Shown: one piece after another, positions 34,995 to 43,037 of the stretch
Numbering within the stretch: position 1 is the stretch's first letter
How the letters are laid out: each line of letters starts with the position of its first letter
Made by a program: the position numbers and the translations under genes
Notes under the pieces: generated by a model
Told to the model about the DNA's origin: nothing
Seen by the model: only the letters and a program-made list of their open reading frames with translations
Databases searched by the model: none
Assembly: GCA_046293135.1 (NCBI GenBank)
Contig: JBKBPR010000002.1
Coordinates: 496,001-560,000 of the forward strand
DNA length: 64,000 nucleotides
Origin: UBA2638 sp046293135
Lineage (GTDB): Bacteria > Pseudomonadota > Alphaproteobacteria > Micavibrionales > Micavibrionaceae
Direction of reading: 5' to 3'

Positions 34995-35441
34995 ATGTGC
35001 ACTGTTCTTGATGTTATAGCTGAAAAGGCCGCCAGCGGGCGAAAAGTAGGAAATAAAAACCTACACAATCCGCTACCCGTTTGTAATGACAATCAAGGCG
35101 GCGATGACAATCACGGGGAAAATGATAACACGCCCGATAATCCCGATGCACAAACGGGTGTATTGCTCAAGACTCGTCCCAAAACTCAAAAACCGGCCAT
35201 GTATAAAGTGTTAATTCTGAATGATGACTACACGCCGATGGAATTTGTTGTTTATGTGATCGAACGGTTTTTTAACAAAACCAGACAAGAGGCCACAGAT
35301 ATCATGCTCCATGTGCATCGGCGCGGGGTCGGGGTATGCGGGATTTATACATATGAGGTTGCCGAAACCAAGGTGGCGATGGTTATGGATTACGCCCGCC
35401 AGAATGAGCAGCCCTTGCAATGCACAATGGAAAAGGAATAA
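34995..35441 (+). CDS. clpS: ATP-dependent Clp protease adaptor ClpS
   Basis: The ClpS core is present: KVLILNDDYTPMEFVVYVIE (substrate-pocket Asp-Asp and Met) and the MLHVHRRGVGVCGIYTYEVAE segment. ClpS hands N-degron substrates to ClpA. At 148 residues it is longer than most because of an Asn/Asp/Gly-rich N-terminal extension (about residues 30-55), which may be disordered; a later start is possible but no good ribosome site is seen. It is followed by clpA 56 bases later. Confidence 0.92.
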   Translation: MCTVLDVIAEKAASGRKVGNKNLHNPLPVCNDNQGGDDNHGENDNTPDNPDAQTGVLLKTRPKTQKPAMYKVLILNDDYTPMEFVVYVIERFFNKTRQEATDIMLHVHRRGVGVCGIYTYEVAETKVAMVMDYARQNEQPLQCTMEKE

Positions 35442-35497
35442 CGGGCGGTTACGGAATTTTCGGTGACCTTATCGTGATTTGGTGATAGGATAAAAAT

Positions 35498-37864
35498 ATG
35501 CTTTCGCGCAATCTTGAACAGACCCTCCATAAAGCTCTGGCCATAGCCTCCCAGCGGCATCATGAATTTGCCACGCTCGAACACCTGCTTTACGCGCTTT
35601 GCGAGGATCAGGATGCGATGGCGGTTTTGCGCTCTTGCGGAATTTCGCTCCCTGACCTCAAGGAGCAGCTCGATCACTATATGCAAACCGAGCTAAACTA
35701 TCTGATCAATATGGAGGTTGAAGAGGCCAAGCCGACAACAGCCTTCCAGCGGGTTTTGCAGCGCGCCGCCATTCATGTGCAATCGTCAGGCCGTGATGAG
35801 GTGACGGGCGCAAATGTGCTTGTGGCGCTGTTTTCCGAGCGCGAAAGCCATGCCGTTTATTTCTTGCAGGAACAAGACATGACCCGCTTTGATGCGGTGA
35901 ATTATATCTCGCACGGTATCGCCAAAGTGCCCAATACAGGCAATGAAAGCGGTTCGGGAAGAACGCCGCGCGGCGCTGATGAAGATGATAAGAATGCCAC
36001 CAAAACAGGTTCGGACGCGCTTGATGCCTATTGCACCAATTTGAATGAAAAGGCGCAGGCGGGGAAAATTGATCTGTTGATTGGCCGCGCGCGTGAAGTT
36101 GAGCGGACAATTCAAATCCTGTGCCGCCGTTCCAAGAATAACCCGCTTTATGTCGGTGATCCGGGGGTCGGTAAAACCGCCATCGCTGAAGGTCTGGCCA
36201 AGCGGATTGTCGATGGTGATGTGCCTGATGTTTTGAAAGACTCGGTGATTTACTCGCTGGATATGGGCGTGTTATTGGCGGGGACGCGCTATCGCGGTGA
36301 TTTCGAGGAGCGTATCAAGGCGGTGCTGCAGGAGCTGGAGAAAATTGACGGCTCTATTTTGTTCATCGATGAAATTCACACGGTGATTGGGGCGGGGGCG
36401 ACTTCCGGCGGAGCGATGGATGCCTCAAACCTGCTGAAGCCCGCGCTTTCGAGCGGCGCGCTGCGCTGTATGGGTTCTACGACCTATAAGGAATACCGAA
36501 ATTATTTTGAAAAAGACCGCGCCTTGGTGCGGCGTTTTCAGAAAATCGATGTCGAAGAGCCGAGCGAGGCCGATGCAATCGCGATTTTGATGGGGCTGAA
36601 AACCTATTATGAAGCCTATCACAATATAGAATACACTGATGAGGCGATTGAGGCGGCGGTCAAGCTTTCCGCGCGTTATATCGGTGATCGGAAATTGCCG
36701 GACAAGGCGATTGATATTATCGATGAGGTCGGCGCGGCGCAGATGATCGTCCCGCCGGAGCAGCGCAAAAAAGTGATCGAAAAGGCCGATATCGAGGGTG
36801 TTGTCAGTATGATTGCCCGTATTCCGGCCAGAACGATGAACAGCGATGACCGCGAAACGCTGAAAAATCTGAAACAGGATCTCAAGACCCTTGTTTATGA
36901 TCAGGATGTTGCGATTGATATGCTCTGCGATGCCATTAAAATGGCGCGGGCGGGGCTGCGCGACCCTGAAAAACCGATTGGCTCTTATATGTTCTCTGGC
37001 CCTACAGGTGTCGGGAAAACCGAGGTGGCCAAGCAACTCGCCAAGACCATGGGGATTGAGCTGGTGCGGTTTGATATGTCCGAATATATGGAGCGCCACA
37101 GCGTATCGCGCCTGATCGGTACGCCGCCGGGTTATGTCGGGTTTGAGCAAGGCGGCTTGATGACCGATAAAATCGACCAGCACCCGCATTGTGTTTTGGT
37201 GCTCGATGAAATCGAAAAGGCGCATCCCGATCTATATAATATTCTGTTGCAAGTCATGGATTACGGCAAGCTGACCGATAATAACGGCAAAACCATCGAT
37301 TTCCGCAATGTCATTTTGATTATGACGACCAATGCGGGGGCGAGTGATCTGGCGAAATCACCGATCGGCTTTGGCCGTGAAATTGGCGATCACGGCGAGA
37401 GCTATGCCGATAATGAAGCCATTACCAAGGCCTTTGCGCCCGAATTCCGCAACCGCCTTGATGCGATTGTGCCGTTCCAGAATTTACGCCCTGAAACGGT
37501 GGAGCGCGTCGTTGATAAGTTCGTCATCCAGCTCGAAGCCCAGCTTGCGGATCGTGCCGTTTCGATTGATTTGACCGATAAGGCGCGCAAGCATTTGGCC
37601 AAATTGGGATATGATCCGGCGATGGGGGCGCGGCCATTGGGGCGCGTGATTCAAGAGCAGATCAAAAAGCCGCTGGCCGAAGAAATTCTGTTCGGCGCTC
37701 TGGTCGATGGCGGGGTGGTGACGATTGATTATAACGGCAAAGACTTGACCTTTGCCTATGAGCGCCGCGAAGTTCCGCTGCTCGCCAAGCCCGAAACTGC
37801 AACCCCTTCGGCAGAGGCCGATAGCCCCGATCAAACGGATGAATCCGAAACGGTTGATCGTTAG
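35498..37864 (+). CDS. clpA: ATP-dependent Clp protease ATP-binding subunit ClpA
   Basis: A 788-residue two-ring AAA+ unfoldase that feeds substrates to ClpP. It has an N-domain (about 1-145), a first AAA module with GDPGVGKTA and LFIDEIHTVIGAG, and a second with GPTGVGKTE and VLVLDEIEKAHPD, then the C-domain with an IGFGREIGDHGE loop. AGGATAAA precedes the ATG. The final acidic, Pro-rich 25 residues are an addition to the usual C-terminus. It is downstream of clpS, the usual pairing. Confidence 0.96.
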   Translation: MLSRNLEQTLHKALAIASQRHHEFATLEHLLYALCEDQDAMAVLRSCGISLPDLKEQLDHYMQTELNYLINMEVEEAKPTTAFQRVLQRAAIHVQSSGRDEVTGANVLVALFSERESHAVYFLQEQDMTRFDAVNYISHGIAKVPNTGNESGSGRTPRGADEDDKNATKTGSDALDAYCTNLNEKAQAGKIDLLIGRAREVERTIQILCRRSKNNPLYVGDPGVGKTAIAEGLAKRIVDGDVPDVLKDSVIYSLDMGVLLAGTRYRGDFEERIKAVLQELEKIDGSILFIDEIHTVIGAGATSGGAMDASNLLKPALSSGALRCMGSTTYKEYRNYFEKDRALVRRFQKIDVEEPSEADAIAILMGLKTYYEAYHNIEYTDEAIEAAVKLSARYIGDRKLPDKAIDIIDEVGAAQMIVPPEQRKKVIEKADIEGVVSMIARIPARTMNSDDRETLKNLKQDLKTLVYDQDVAIDMLCDAIKMARAGLRDPEKPIGSYMFSGPTGVGKTEVAKQLAKTMGIELVRFDMSEYMERHSVSRLIGTPPGYVGFEQGGLMTDKIDQHPHCVLVLDEIEKAHPDLYNILLQVMDYGKLTDNNGKTIDFRNVILIMTTNAGASDLAKSPIGFGREIGDHGESYADNEAITKAFAPEFRNRLDAIVPFQNLRPETVERVVDKFVIQLEAQLADRAVSIDLTDKARKHLAKLGYDPAMGARPLGRVIQEQIKKPLAEEILFGALVDGGVVTIDYNGKDLTFAYERREVPLLAKPETATPSAEADSPDQTDESETVDR

Positions 37865-38008
37865 GGAGGGCAGCCTCAAAGCTCGTTTTTCCATACGCGT
37901 TTATATGCGCTGCACAAAAAGTTTGTAATCTGTTTTATTTTCTGCCTATAGTGAAATACGCGCTTTAAAAAATAGAGTGCGCGAAAAAGTAATAAAGAGC
38001 ATTGTGTG

Positions 38009-38137
38009 ATGAATAATTTTATCAACAAAATTGAAACGTCAAAGTTAAGCCCAACGGCGCAAACACCTGTCAATTCAGGGCTTGTGCGCTATGTGGGCGC
38101 TGCGGCGCTTTCTGATACAGGTTCTTTTTTCGGCTGA
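38009..38137 (+). CDS. Possible 42-residue peptide upstream of an ABC exporter
   Basis: An ORF read by eye: MNNFINKIETSKLSPTAQTP at the start, then NSGLVRYVGAAALSDTGSFF and a final Gly. AAAGAG lies about nine bases before the ATG. The 3' half is Gly/Ser/Ala-rich and the N-terminus polar, vaguely leader-core-like. A 10-base inverted repeat (38154-38184) follows, then the exporter. No modification enzymes are adjacent. It may be real, a leader peptide or chance; the interval 37865-38250 shows nothing else. Confidence 0.35.
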   Translation: MNNFINKIETSKLSPTAQTPVNSGLVRYVGAAALSDTGSFFG

Positions 38138-38153
38138 ATTTTCTCTTTTTGAT

Positions 38154-38184
38154 TTGCCAGCCTCTCTTAGAAAAAGGCTGGCAA
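38154..38184 (+). other. 10-base inverted repeat before the ABC exporter
   Basis: TTGCCAGCCT (38154-38163) pairs with AGGCTGGCAA (38175-38184). No T-run follows on the plus strand, so this is a hairpin of uncertain role: a weak terminator or an mRNA-stabilising element between the peptide-like ORF and the exporter. Confidence 0.5.
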
Positions 38185-38250
38185 GATAGATTTCCCTCTT
38201 ATTTAATCTGACCTGCCCGCCTTTATCGGACACTATAAAGGTTATTTGTT

Positions 38251-40110
38251 ATGTTTGGATGGATTACAAATATTTTAAAACGTATAGAGCGCAAATTCGC
38301 GCCCAAGGTTGATTCTTTACCGCCCGAAGGTATTCCGCGTCTGCCCGATACGCTCGGCGCATTCATATGGTTTTTCCTGCGGCAGGTGAAGGTCGTTCTG
38401 GGCTGTATTCTGGCTTTTGAGGTGATGATCGCCTTTACCAGCAGCGTGATGTTCTGGTATGTCGGGGAGCTGGTCAAGCGTGGGCAATACGAGGCTGCGT
38501 TCCTGCTCGGCGGGTTGGTTCTGATGCTGAGCCGTCAGTTTTTGATTGGGCTTATTCACGGATTTTACGATCTGATTTTCACCCCGCATTTCGGCAATCT
38601 TATTCGCCGCCAGCTGTTTTGGTATACCGCCAATCAGTCTTTGAGCTACTTCCAGAATGACTTTGCGGGGCGGATCGCCAATAAAATCATTCAGGCGGTG
38701 AGCGTCCGCGATGCAACAAAATCGATTATCGGATCGGTGTTTTTCGCGGCGGTTTATACAATCAGCAATCTAAGCTTTATGGCGTATGTCCATTTTATAC
38801 TCGCCTTGCCGCTGATTATCTGGCTGTTGTGTTACATTCTCACGCTCTGGCATTTCGTGCCGAAGGTCAAGCAGCGCTCAACGGTGATGTCCGAGGATAT
38901 GAGTATGCTCACAGGGCAGATTGTTGATAGCCTCACCAACGCCTTGCCGGCGAAATATTTCGCGCGTGTGAAATATGAGGATGCGCGGATTGTTAAGCAA
39001 CTCGAAAAGCATTCCGAGAGCTTCCGCCACATGAATATGGCGTTCTGGCAGATGAGTCTCGTGATTGATTTTCTTAACTCCCTGCTGCTGATTTTCACCA
39101 CTTTGGCGGGGCTATGGCTGATCGCCAATGGCGGTGCTGATAGCACAATCGGTGTTGCGGCGCTGGCGATGGCCTTGCCGATGGCGCTGCAAGCTACGTT
39201 CCAGAGTGGATGGATCATGTTCGAGGTTTCAGGGATTTCTGAAAATCTTGGCCGTGTTCAGGACACAATCGATACGCTCGCCAAGCCGCATAAGGTCGTT
39301 GATAAAAAAGACGCGCCTGATTTGCAGATTGAAAACAATAAGGCCGATATTGCCTTTAAGAATGTGTCGTTCAATTACGGGCAGGCTGTGGGCACGGACG
39401 GGCCGATATTGGAGAATTTCTCTCTCGATATTCCCGCAGGGCAAAAGGTCGGTCTGGTCGGGCGCAGCGGCGCGGGAAAAACCACAGTGACAGGGCTTTT
39501 GGTCAGGGCGCATGATATTCCGCGCGGTGAAATTCTGGTGGCGGGACAAAATATCGCCGACGTCACGCAGGACTCTCTGCGCCGCCATATCACCGTGGTG
39601 ACGCAAGACAGCTATTTGTTCCACCGCTCTGTGCGTGACAATATCGCCTACGGTTTCCCCGATGCGACACAAGAGCAAATCGAGGAAGCGGCACGGCGCG
39701 CCAATGCCCATGAGTTTATTCTCAAGCTGGAGGATAATCGCGGGCGCAAGGGTTACGAGGCTCATGTCGGGGAGCGCGGCGTCAAGCTTTCAGGCGGTCA
39801 GCGTCAACGCGTCAGCATTGCCCGCGCTATTTTGAAACCTGCGCCGATCCTGATCCTTGATGAAGCAACCTCCGCGCTTGATAGCGAGAGCGAACACGCC
39901 ATTCAAGATGCGCTCGAAGACATCATGGGACACAAAACCGTGATTGCGATTGCGCACCGTCTTTCGACCTTGCGGTTGATGGATCGGATTATCGTCATGG
40001 ATGCGGGCGCGATCATCGAAGACGGCACGCATGATGAATTGATCCGCCGCAAGAACGGGCATTACGCGATGTTGTGGTCATTACAATCGGGCGGGTTTTT
40101 GGCGGATTAG
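38251..40110 (+). CDS. ABC exporter, fused permease-ATPase (half transporter)
   Basis: A 619-residue type IV ABC protein: a six-span membrane domain (about residues 45-330) and a C-terminal ATPase with Walker A GRSGAGKTT, signature LSGGQRQRVSIARAI, Walker B ILILDEATSALD and the H-loop IAIAHRLS. It would work as a homodimer exporting lipids, peptides or other small molecules; substrate unknown. AAGGTTATTTGTT precedes the ATG. It is convergent with the third pilin-like gene. Confidence 0.93.
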   Translation: MFGWITNILKRIERKFAPKVDSLPPEGIPRLPDTLGAFIWFFLRQVKVVLGCILAFEVMIAFTSSVMFWYVGELVKRGQYEAAFLLGGLVLMLSRQFLIGLIHGFYDLIFTPHFGNLIRRQLFWYTANQSLSYFQNDFAGRIANKIIQAVSVRDATKSIIGSVFFAAVYTISNLSFMAYVHFILALPLIIWLLCYILTLWHFVPKVKQRSTVMSEDMSMLTGQIVDSLTNALPAKYFARVKYEDARIVKQLEKHSESFRHMNMAFWQMSLVIDFLNSLLLIFTTLAGLWLIANGGADSTIGVAALAMALPMALQATFQSGWIMFEVSGISENLGRVQDTIDTLAKPHKVVDKKDAPDLQIENNKADIAFKNVSFNYGQAVGTDGPILENFSLDIPAGQKVGLVGRSGAGKTTVTGLLVRAHDIPRGEILVAGQNIADVTQDSLRRHITVVTQDSYLFHRSVRDNIAYGFPDATQEQIEEAARRANAHEFILKLEDNRGRKGYEAHVGERGVKLSGGQRQRVSIARAILKPAPILILDEATSALDSESEHAIQDALEDIMGHKTVIAIAHRLSTLRLMDRIIVMDAGAIIEDGTHDELIRRKNGHYAMLWSLQSGGFLAD

Positions 40111-40129
40111 ATACGTTGAAAAGCTATCC

Positions 40130-40780
40130 CTAACGCGCGAGTAAGACTTGATAGAAGAAGTAATTATCGCCGGAATCGTGATGGTTTAGACATCCGGTGG
40201 TTTTTCCGTCCGCAAAATCGATGGTTTGGGTCGCGGCATATGTTCCGGTGAATTGCGCGAAGCTGATATCTGAATCATCACCCAAATTGGTAATCCCTGA
40301 GGCGGTATTGATCGCATTGCACACGGCCAGCGGGATATTGGGCAAAATCGCGATCAGGTCAGGCGCGGTTGTTCCGACATTAAGGGCATCATTTGCGCCC
40401 GTGAAGATCCAGTTCGCGGTGGTGACATCGGCCGTCGGCGGGATGTAATTCACATCGCCCCCCGCACGGTGAAAGAGCTGGCAAGCGGTATTCGTGCCGT
40501 TCGCATATCCCGCCAAGGCCGTGACCTCAAAGCTGATTTGCGTATCGGTACAGCCATTGGATATACGCATATTTTGCACACCTTGGCGCAAAGTGCGGCC
40601 ATAATCCATGATCTCGGAGGCCAGCAATCGGGCGCGGTCTTCGTTAATCGCATTGGGTGTGCCTTCCCGCAGCATGTTACTAACGACAAATCCTAAGGCT
40701 GCAAATAGCACAACGGCGATTAAAATTATAAAAATCACGTTGCCGCGCTCGGAATTTCTATGGTTTTCTTGCTGTTTCAT
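40130..40780 (-). CDS. Pilin-like single-span protein, paralogue 3
   Basis: A 216-residue protein with a polar leader (MKQQENHRNSERGN), hydrophobic span (VIFIILIAVVLFAALGFVV) and an extracytoplasmic domain sharing the family blocks: LFHRAGGDVNYIPP, DLIAILPNIPLAVC and C-terminal YFFYQVLLAR. The paralogues are at 5437-6108 and 30582-31319. The start ATG 40778-40780 is chosen (GGAA six bases upstream) over the TTG at 40790-40792. It is divergent from the receiver-deaminase gene. Confidence 0.75.
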   Translation of the reverse strand: MKQQENHRNSERGNVIFIILIAVVLFAALGFVVSNMLREGTPNAINEDRARLLASEIMDYGRTLRQGVQNMRISNGCTDTQISFEVTALAGYANGTNTACQLFHRAGGDVNYIPPTADVTTANWIFTGANDALNVGTTAPDLIAILPNIPLAVCNAINTASGITNLGDDSDISFAQFTGTYAATQTIDFADGKTTGCLNHHDSGDNYFFYQVLLAR

Positions 40781-40875
40781 AACCGATTCCAATGGCTCTA
40801 AAGAGTGAATATTACATTCTATATTTTAACTATTTTTATGATAGCATGAAACATCAAGAATTTAAGGTCAATAAC

Positions 40876-41763
40876 ATGGCAGAAACAGGCTTTATCACCG
40901 TACTTATCGCTGAAGATAACCAAGTCAGCCGTCAGATGATGGTTAAGATCCTTGCGGATAAAGGGTTTACGACTTTGGAGGCCGCCAACGGCGATGAGGC
41001 CATTGCGGTTATCAAAAAACAATCCGTCGATCTCGCGATTGTTGACATTAATATGGCGCCGACGGGCGGTTTTGAATTTGTGAAATATCTGATCGTCAAG
41101 GGCATTGATCTCCCCGTTGTGGTGGTGACGGCTGATGATTCCAGTGATCTTTTGATTGAATCAAGCGCACTCGGTGTGCAGAGGCTACTGCAAAAGCCGA
41201 TCCAGCCGCAGCGGCTTGTCGATACTGCAATCCATATCCTTAAACGCCGTGGGTTTAACCCTTCACCCGTCGCGGTACAGCGCATCGATACCCGCTTTTC
41301 GGGTGAAGATTTGATGAAACGCGCGATTGATCTGGCTGAGAAAAACTACAAATCGGGCAAGGGCGGGCCTTATGGCGCGATTGTTGCCAATGAAAAAGGC
41401 GAGATTTTGGGCGAAGGCGTCGCCGGCAGTATGGGGCGCGTTGATCCCACCGCGCATGCCGAGGTCATGGCAATTCGCCGCGCCGCTGAAACATTGAACA
41501 GCGCCGATCTGAAGGATTGTATCTTATATGTCAGCAGCGAACCGACGATGATGGGCAAGGCGCTGATTATTTCCGTCGGCATCCGCAAGGTTTATTTCGG
41601 CCTTTCCCATGACGAGATTAAATCCGTGCGCCAGTCAGAGGAAAAAGTGCGGCAGGGCATTACCAATCAGGAGCAGGAGCAAGCCCTGTATACCCAGCTT
41701 TCGCACGAAGAGGCGATGGATATGTTTCAGGGCTGGATACGCGAACGGGCGCTGCAATCTTGA
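40876..41763 (+). CDS. Receiver domain fused to a deaminase fold lacking its zinc cysteines
   Basis: A 295-residue fusion. Residues 1-125 are a response-regulator receiver with the acidic pair Glu13-Asp14, phosphoacceptor Asp57 (AIVDINM), Thr85 and Lys107 (LLQKPI). Residues about 145-245 resemble a guanine/cytidine deaminase: GKGGPYGAIVANEKGEILGEG and HAE (His194, Glu196), but the usual PCxxC reads PTMMG (Thr224, Gly227), so zinc binding is not expected. The start ATG 40876 has AAGG eight bases upstream; 40846 is an alternative. No sensor kinase is adjacent. Its stop overlaps the next gene's TTG start. Confidence 0.87.
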   Translation: MAETGFITVLIAEDNQVSRQMMVKILADKGFTTLEAANGDEAIAVIKKQSVDLAIVDINMAPTGGFEFVKYLIVKGIDLPVVVVTADDSSDLLIESSALGVQRLLQKPIQPQRLVDTAIHILKRRGFNPSPVAVQRIDTRFSGEDLMKRAIDLAEKNYKSGKGGPYGAIVANEKGEILGEGVAGSMGRVDPTAHAEVMAIRRAAETLNSADLKDCILYVSSEPTMMGKALIISVGIRKVYFGLSHDEIKSVRQSEEKVRQGITNQEQEQALYTQLSHEEAMDMFQGWIRERALQS

Positions 41764-42494
41764 CGAGTTCCGCGCCTTCTTCTTCCGCGCCTGTTTTGGC
41801 GGCAAAGCGCTATACCCCGCCGCAAGACCCTCTAAGATTGCTTTATGAGGATGAGGATTGCCTTGTGTTTTCCAAGCCCTCGGGCTTGCTTAGCGTGCCG
41901 GGGAAGACCGCCGATCTGGCCGATTGCATGGAAAGCCGCGCGCGGGCGCTCTATCCCGAAGCCTTGACGATTCACCGCCTCGACATGGAAACATCGGGCG
42001 TTTATCTGATGGCGCGGCACAAAAAGGCGCAGGCCTATTTCGGTCTACAATTCGAACGGCGCACCACACAAAAAACCTATATCGCGCTGGTCAGCGGCCA
42101 CCCCGAAGCGGAGTCGGGCGAGGTCGCGCTGCCGCTACGCTGTGATTGGCCGAACCGCCCGCGGCAAATGGTGTGTCATGAACATGGCCGCAACGCGCAA
42201 ACGCATTGGCGCGTTCTGGATCGTTTGATGTATGGGGCGGATAGGGCAAATAAGGGGGCGGAGGCCGCGGATATTGCGGCGGCGCGGCTGGAGCTGAAAC
42301 CCGTTACGGGGCGCTCGCACCAGCTCCGCGTGCATTGCGCGGCAATCGGCCATCCGATTTTGGGAGATCCGTTTTATGCGCCGGATGATATTTTCCGCGC
42401 CGCGCCGCGATTGTGCCTCCACGCCCAAAGCTTGAGCATCCCGCACCCGCAAGGCGGCATGCTGATAAACTTTACCGATGATTGCCCGTTTTAG
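41760..42494 (+). CDS. RluA-family RNA pseudouridine synthase
   Basis: A 244-residue synthase with IHRLDMETSG carrying the catalytic Asp75, and a C-terminal RLELKPVTGRSHQLRVH block where the family's Arg-His segment lies. RluA-type enzymes isomerise uridine in 23S rRNA and tRNA32; which target this one uses is not fixed by sequence. There is no S4 domain. It starts with TTG 41760, overlapping the stop of the upstream receiver fusion, indicating translational coupling. Confidence 0.92.
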   Translation: MTSSAPSSSAPVLAAKRYTPPQDPLRLLYEDEDCLVFSKPSGLLSVPGKTADLADCMESRARALYPEALTIHRLDMETSGVYLMARHKKAQAYFGLQFERRTTQKTYIALVSGHPEAESGEVALPLRCDWPNRPRQMVCHEHGRNAQTHWRVLDRLMYGADRANKGAEAADIAAARLELKPVTGRSHQLRVHCAAIGHPILGDPFYAPDDIFRAAPRLCLHAQSLSIPHPQGGMLINFTDDCPF

Positions 42495-42510
42495 GGGGGT
42501 AACACCAAAA

Positions 42511-43032
42511 TTACTTCAGTTTATCCTTTATTAGACCCCAAGCATTCTTATATTCTGAAAAATTAAAACCGTCTTGATAATATTTTTCAGCTTGTTTTTC
42601 ACCAATAAAGACTATTCTGGCAGATGTCTCTCCATTTCGTTTTTGACCATTTTTTCCTGTGCCTTCTGCCCATATTTTATGGTTTTTTTTAACAGTATCA
42701 GAAATTACTTTCGATGGTATAATGTAGTATTCACAGTCTTTATCCTTATCTGTATCTGCTAAAGGTATTCCTGCTAAAATCCAAAAGAAATTTGGGCCGT
42801 AATTAATTTCAGATTTTTTACCAACCATTACTCTGGTGCTGCCTAATACATATGTTTTAACTTGAATATGAACAAATTTGGTTGCATCCAAGTTGCTACA
42901 TAAAATATCTGTAGCAGGGCAGTTTCCTAGTGTGATTGAAGCAATGAAGTCTCTTTTGGATAATTCTCCAGCCGTAAAATATTGACCAGCATTGCCTCTG
43001 GTGATTTTATTTGGTTTAGTACTTTCTTCCAA
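42511..43032 (-). CDS. AT-rich orphan gene, PD-(D/E)XK nuclease-like
   Basis: A 173-residue protein whose DNA is clearly more AT-rich than its neighbours. The layout GNAGQYFTAGELSKRDFIAS, LGNCPATDILCSN and FVHIQVKTYV fits the PD-(D/E)XK fold (Glu23, Asp42 and Gln57-x-Lys59 as possible active-site residues), as in small restriction-like or DUF4365-type proteins. TTG 43030-43032 is favoured as start because GGGAG lies eight bases upstream; GTG starts overlapping the guaA stop (to 43047) are possible. No methylase is adjacent. Transfer into the guaA 3' flank is inferred from composition. Confidence 0.62.
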   Translation of the reverse strand: MEESTKPNKITRGNAGQYFTAGELSKRDFIASITLGNCPATDILCSNLDATKFVHIQVKTYVLGSTRVMVGKKSEINYGPNFFWILAGIPLADTDKDKDCEYYIIPSKVISDTVKKNHKIWAEGTGKNGQKRNGETSARIVFIGEKQAEKYYQDGFNFSEYKNAWGLIKDKLK

Positions 43033-43037
43033 ATAAA

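Noticed and set aside
36425..37225. Minus-strand ORF antisense to clpA
   Set aside because: It lies wholly inside the clpA AAA+ modules and is His/Arg-rich without motifs.
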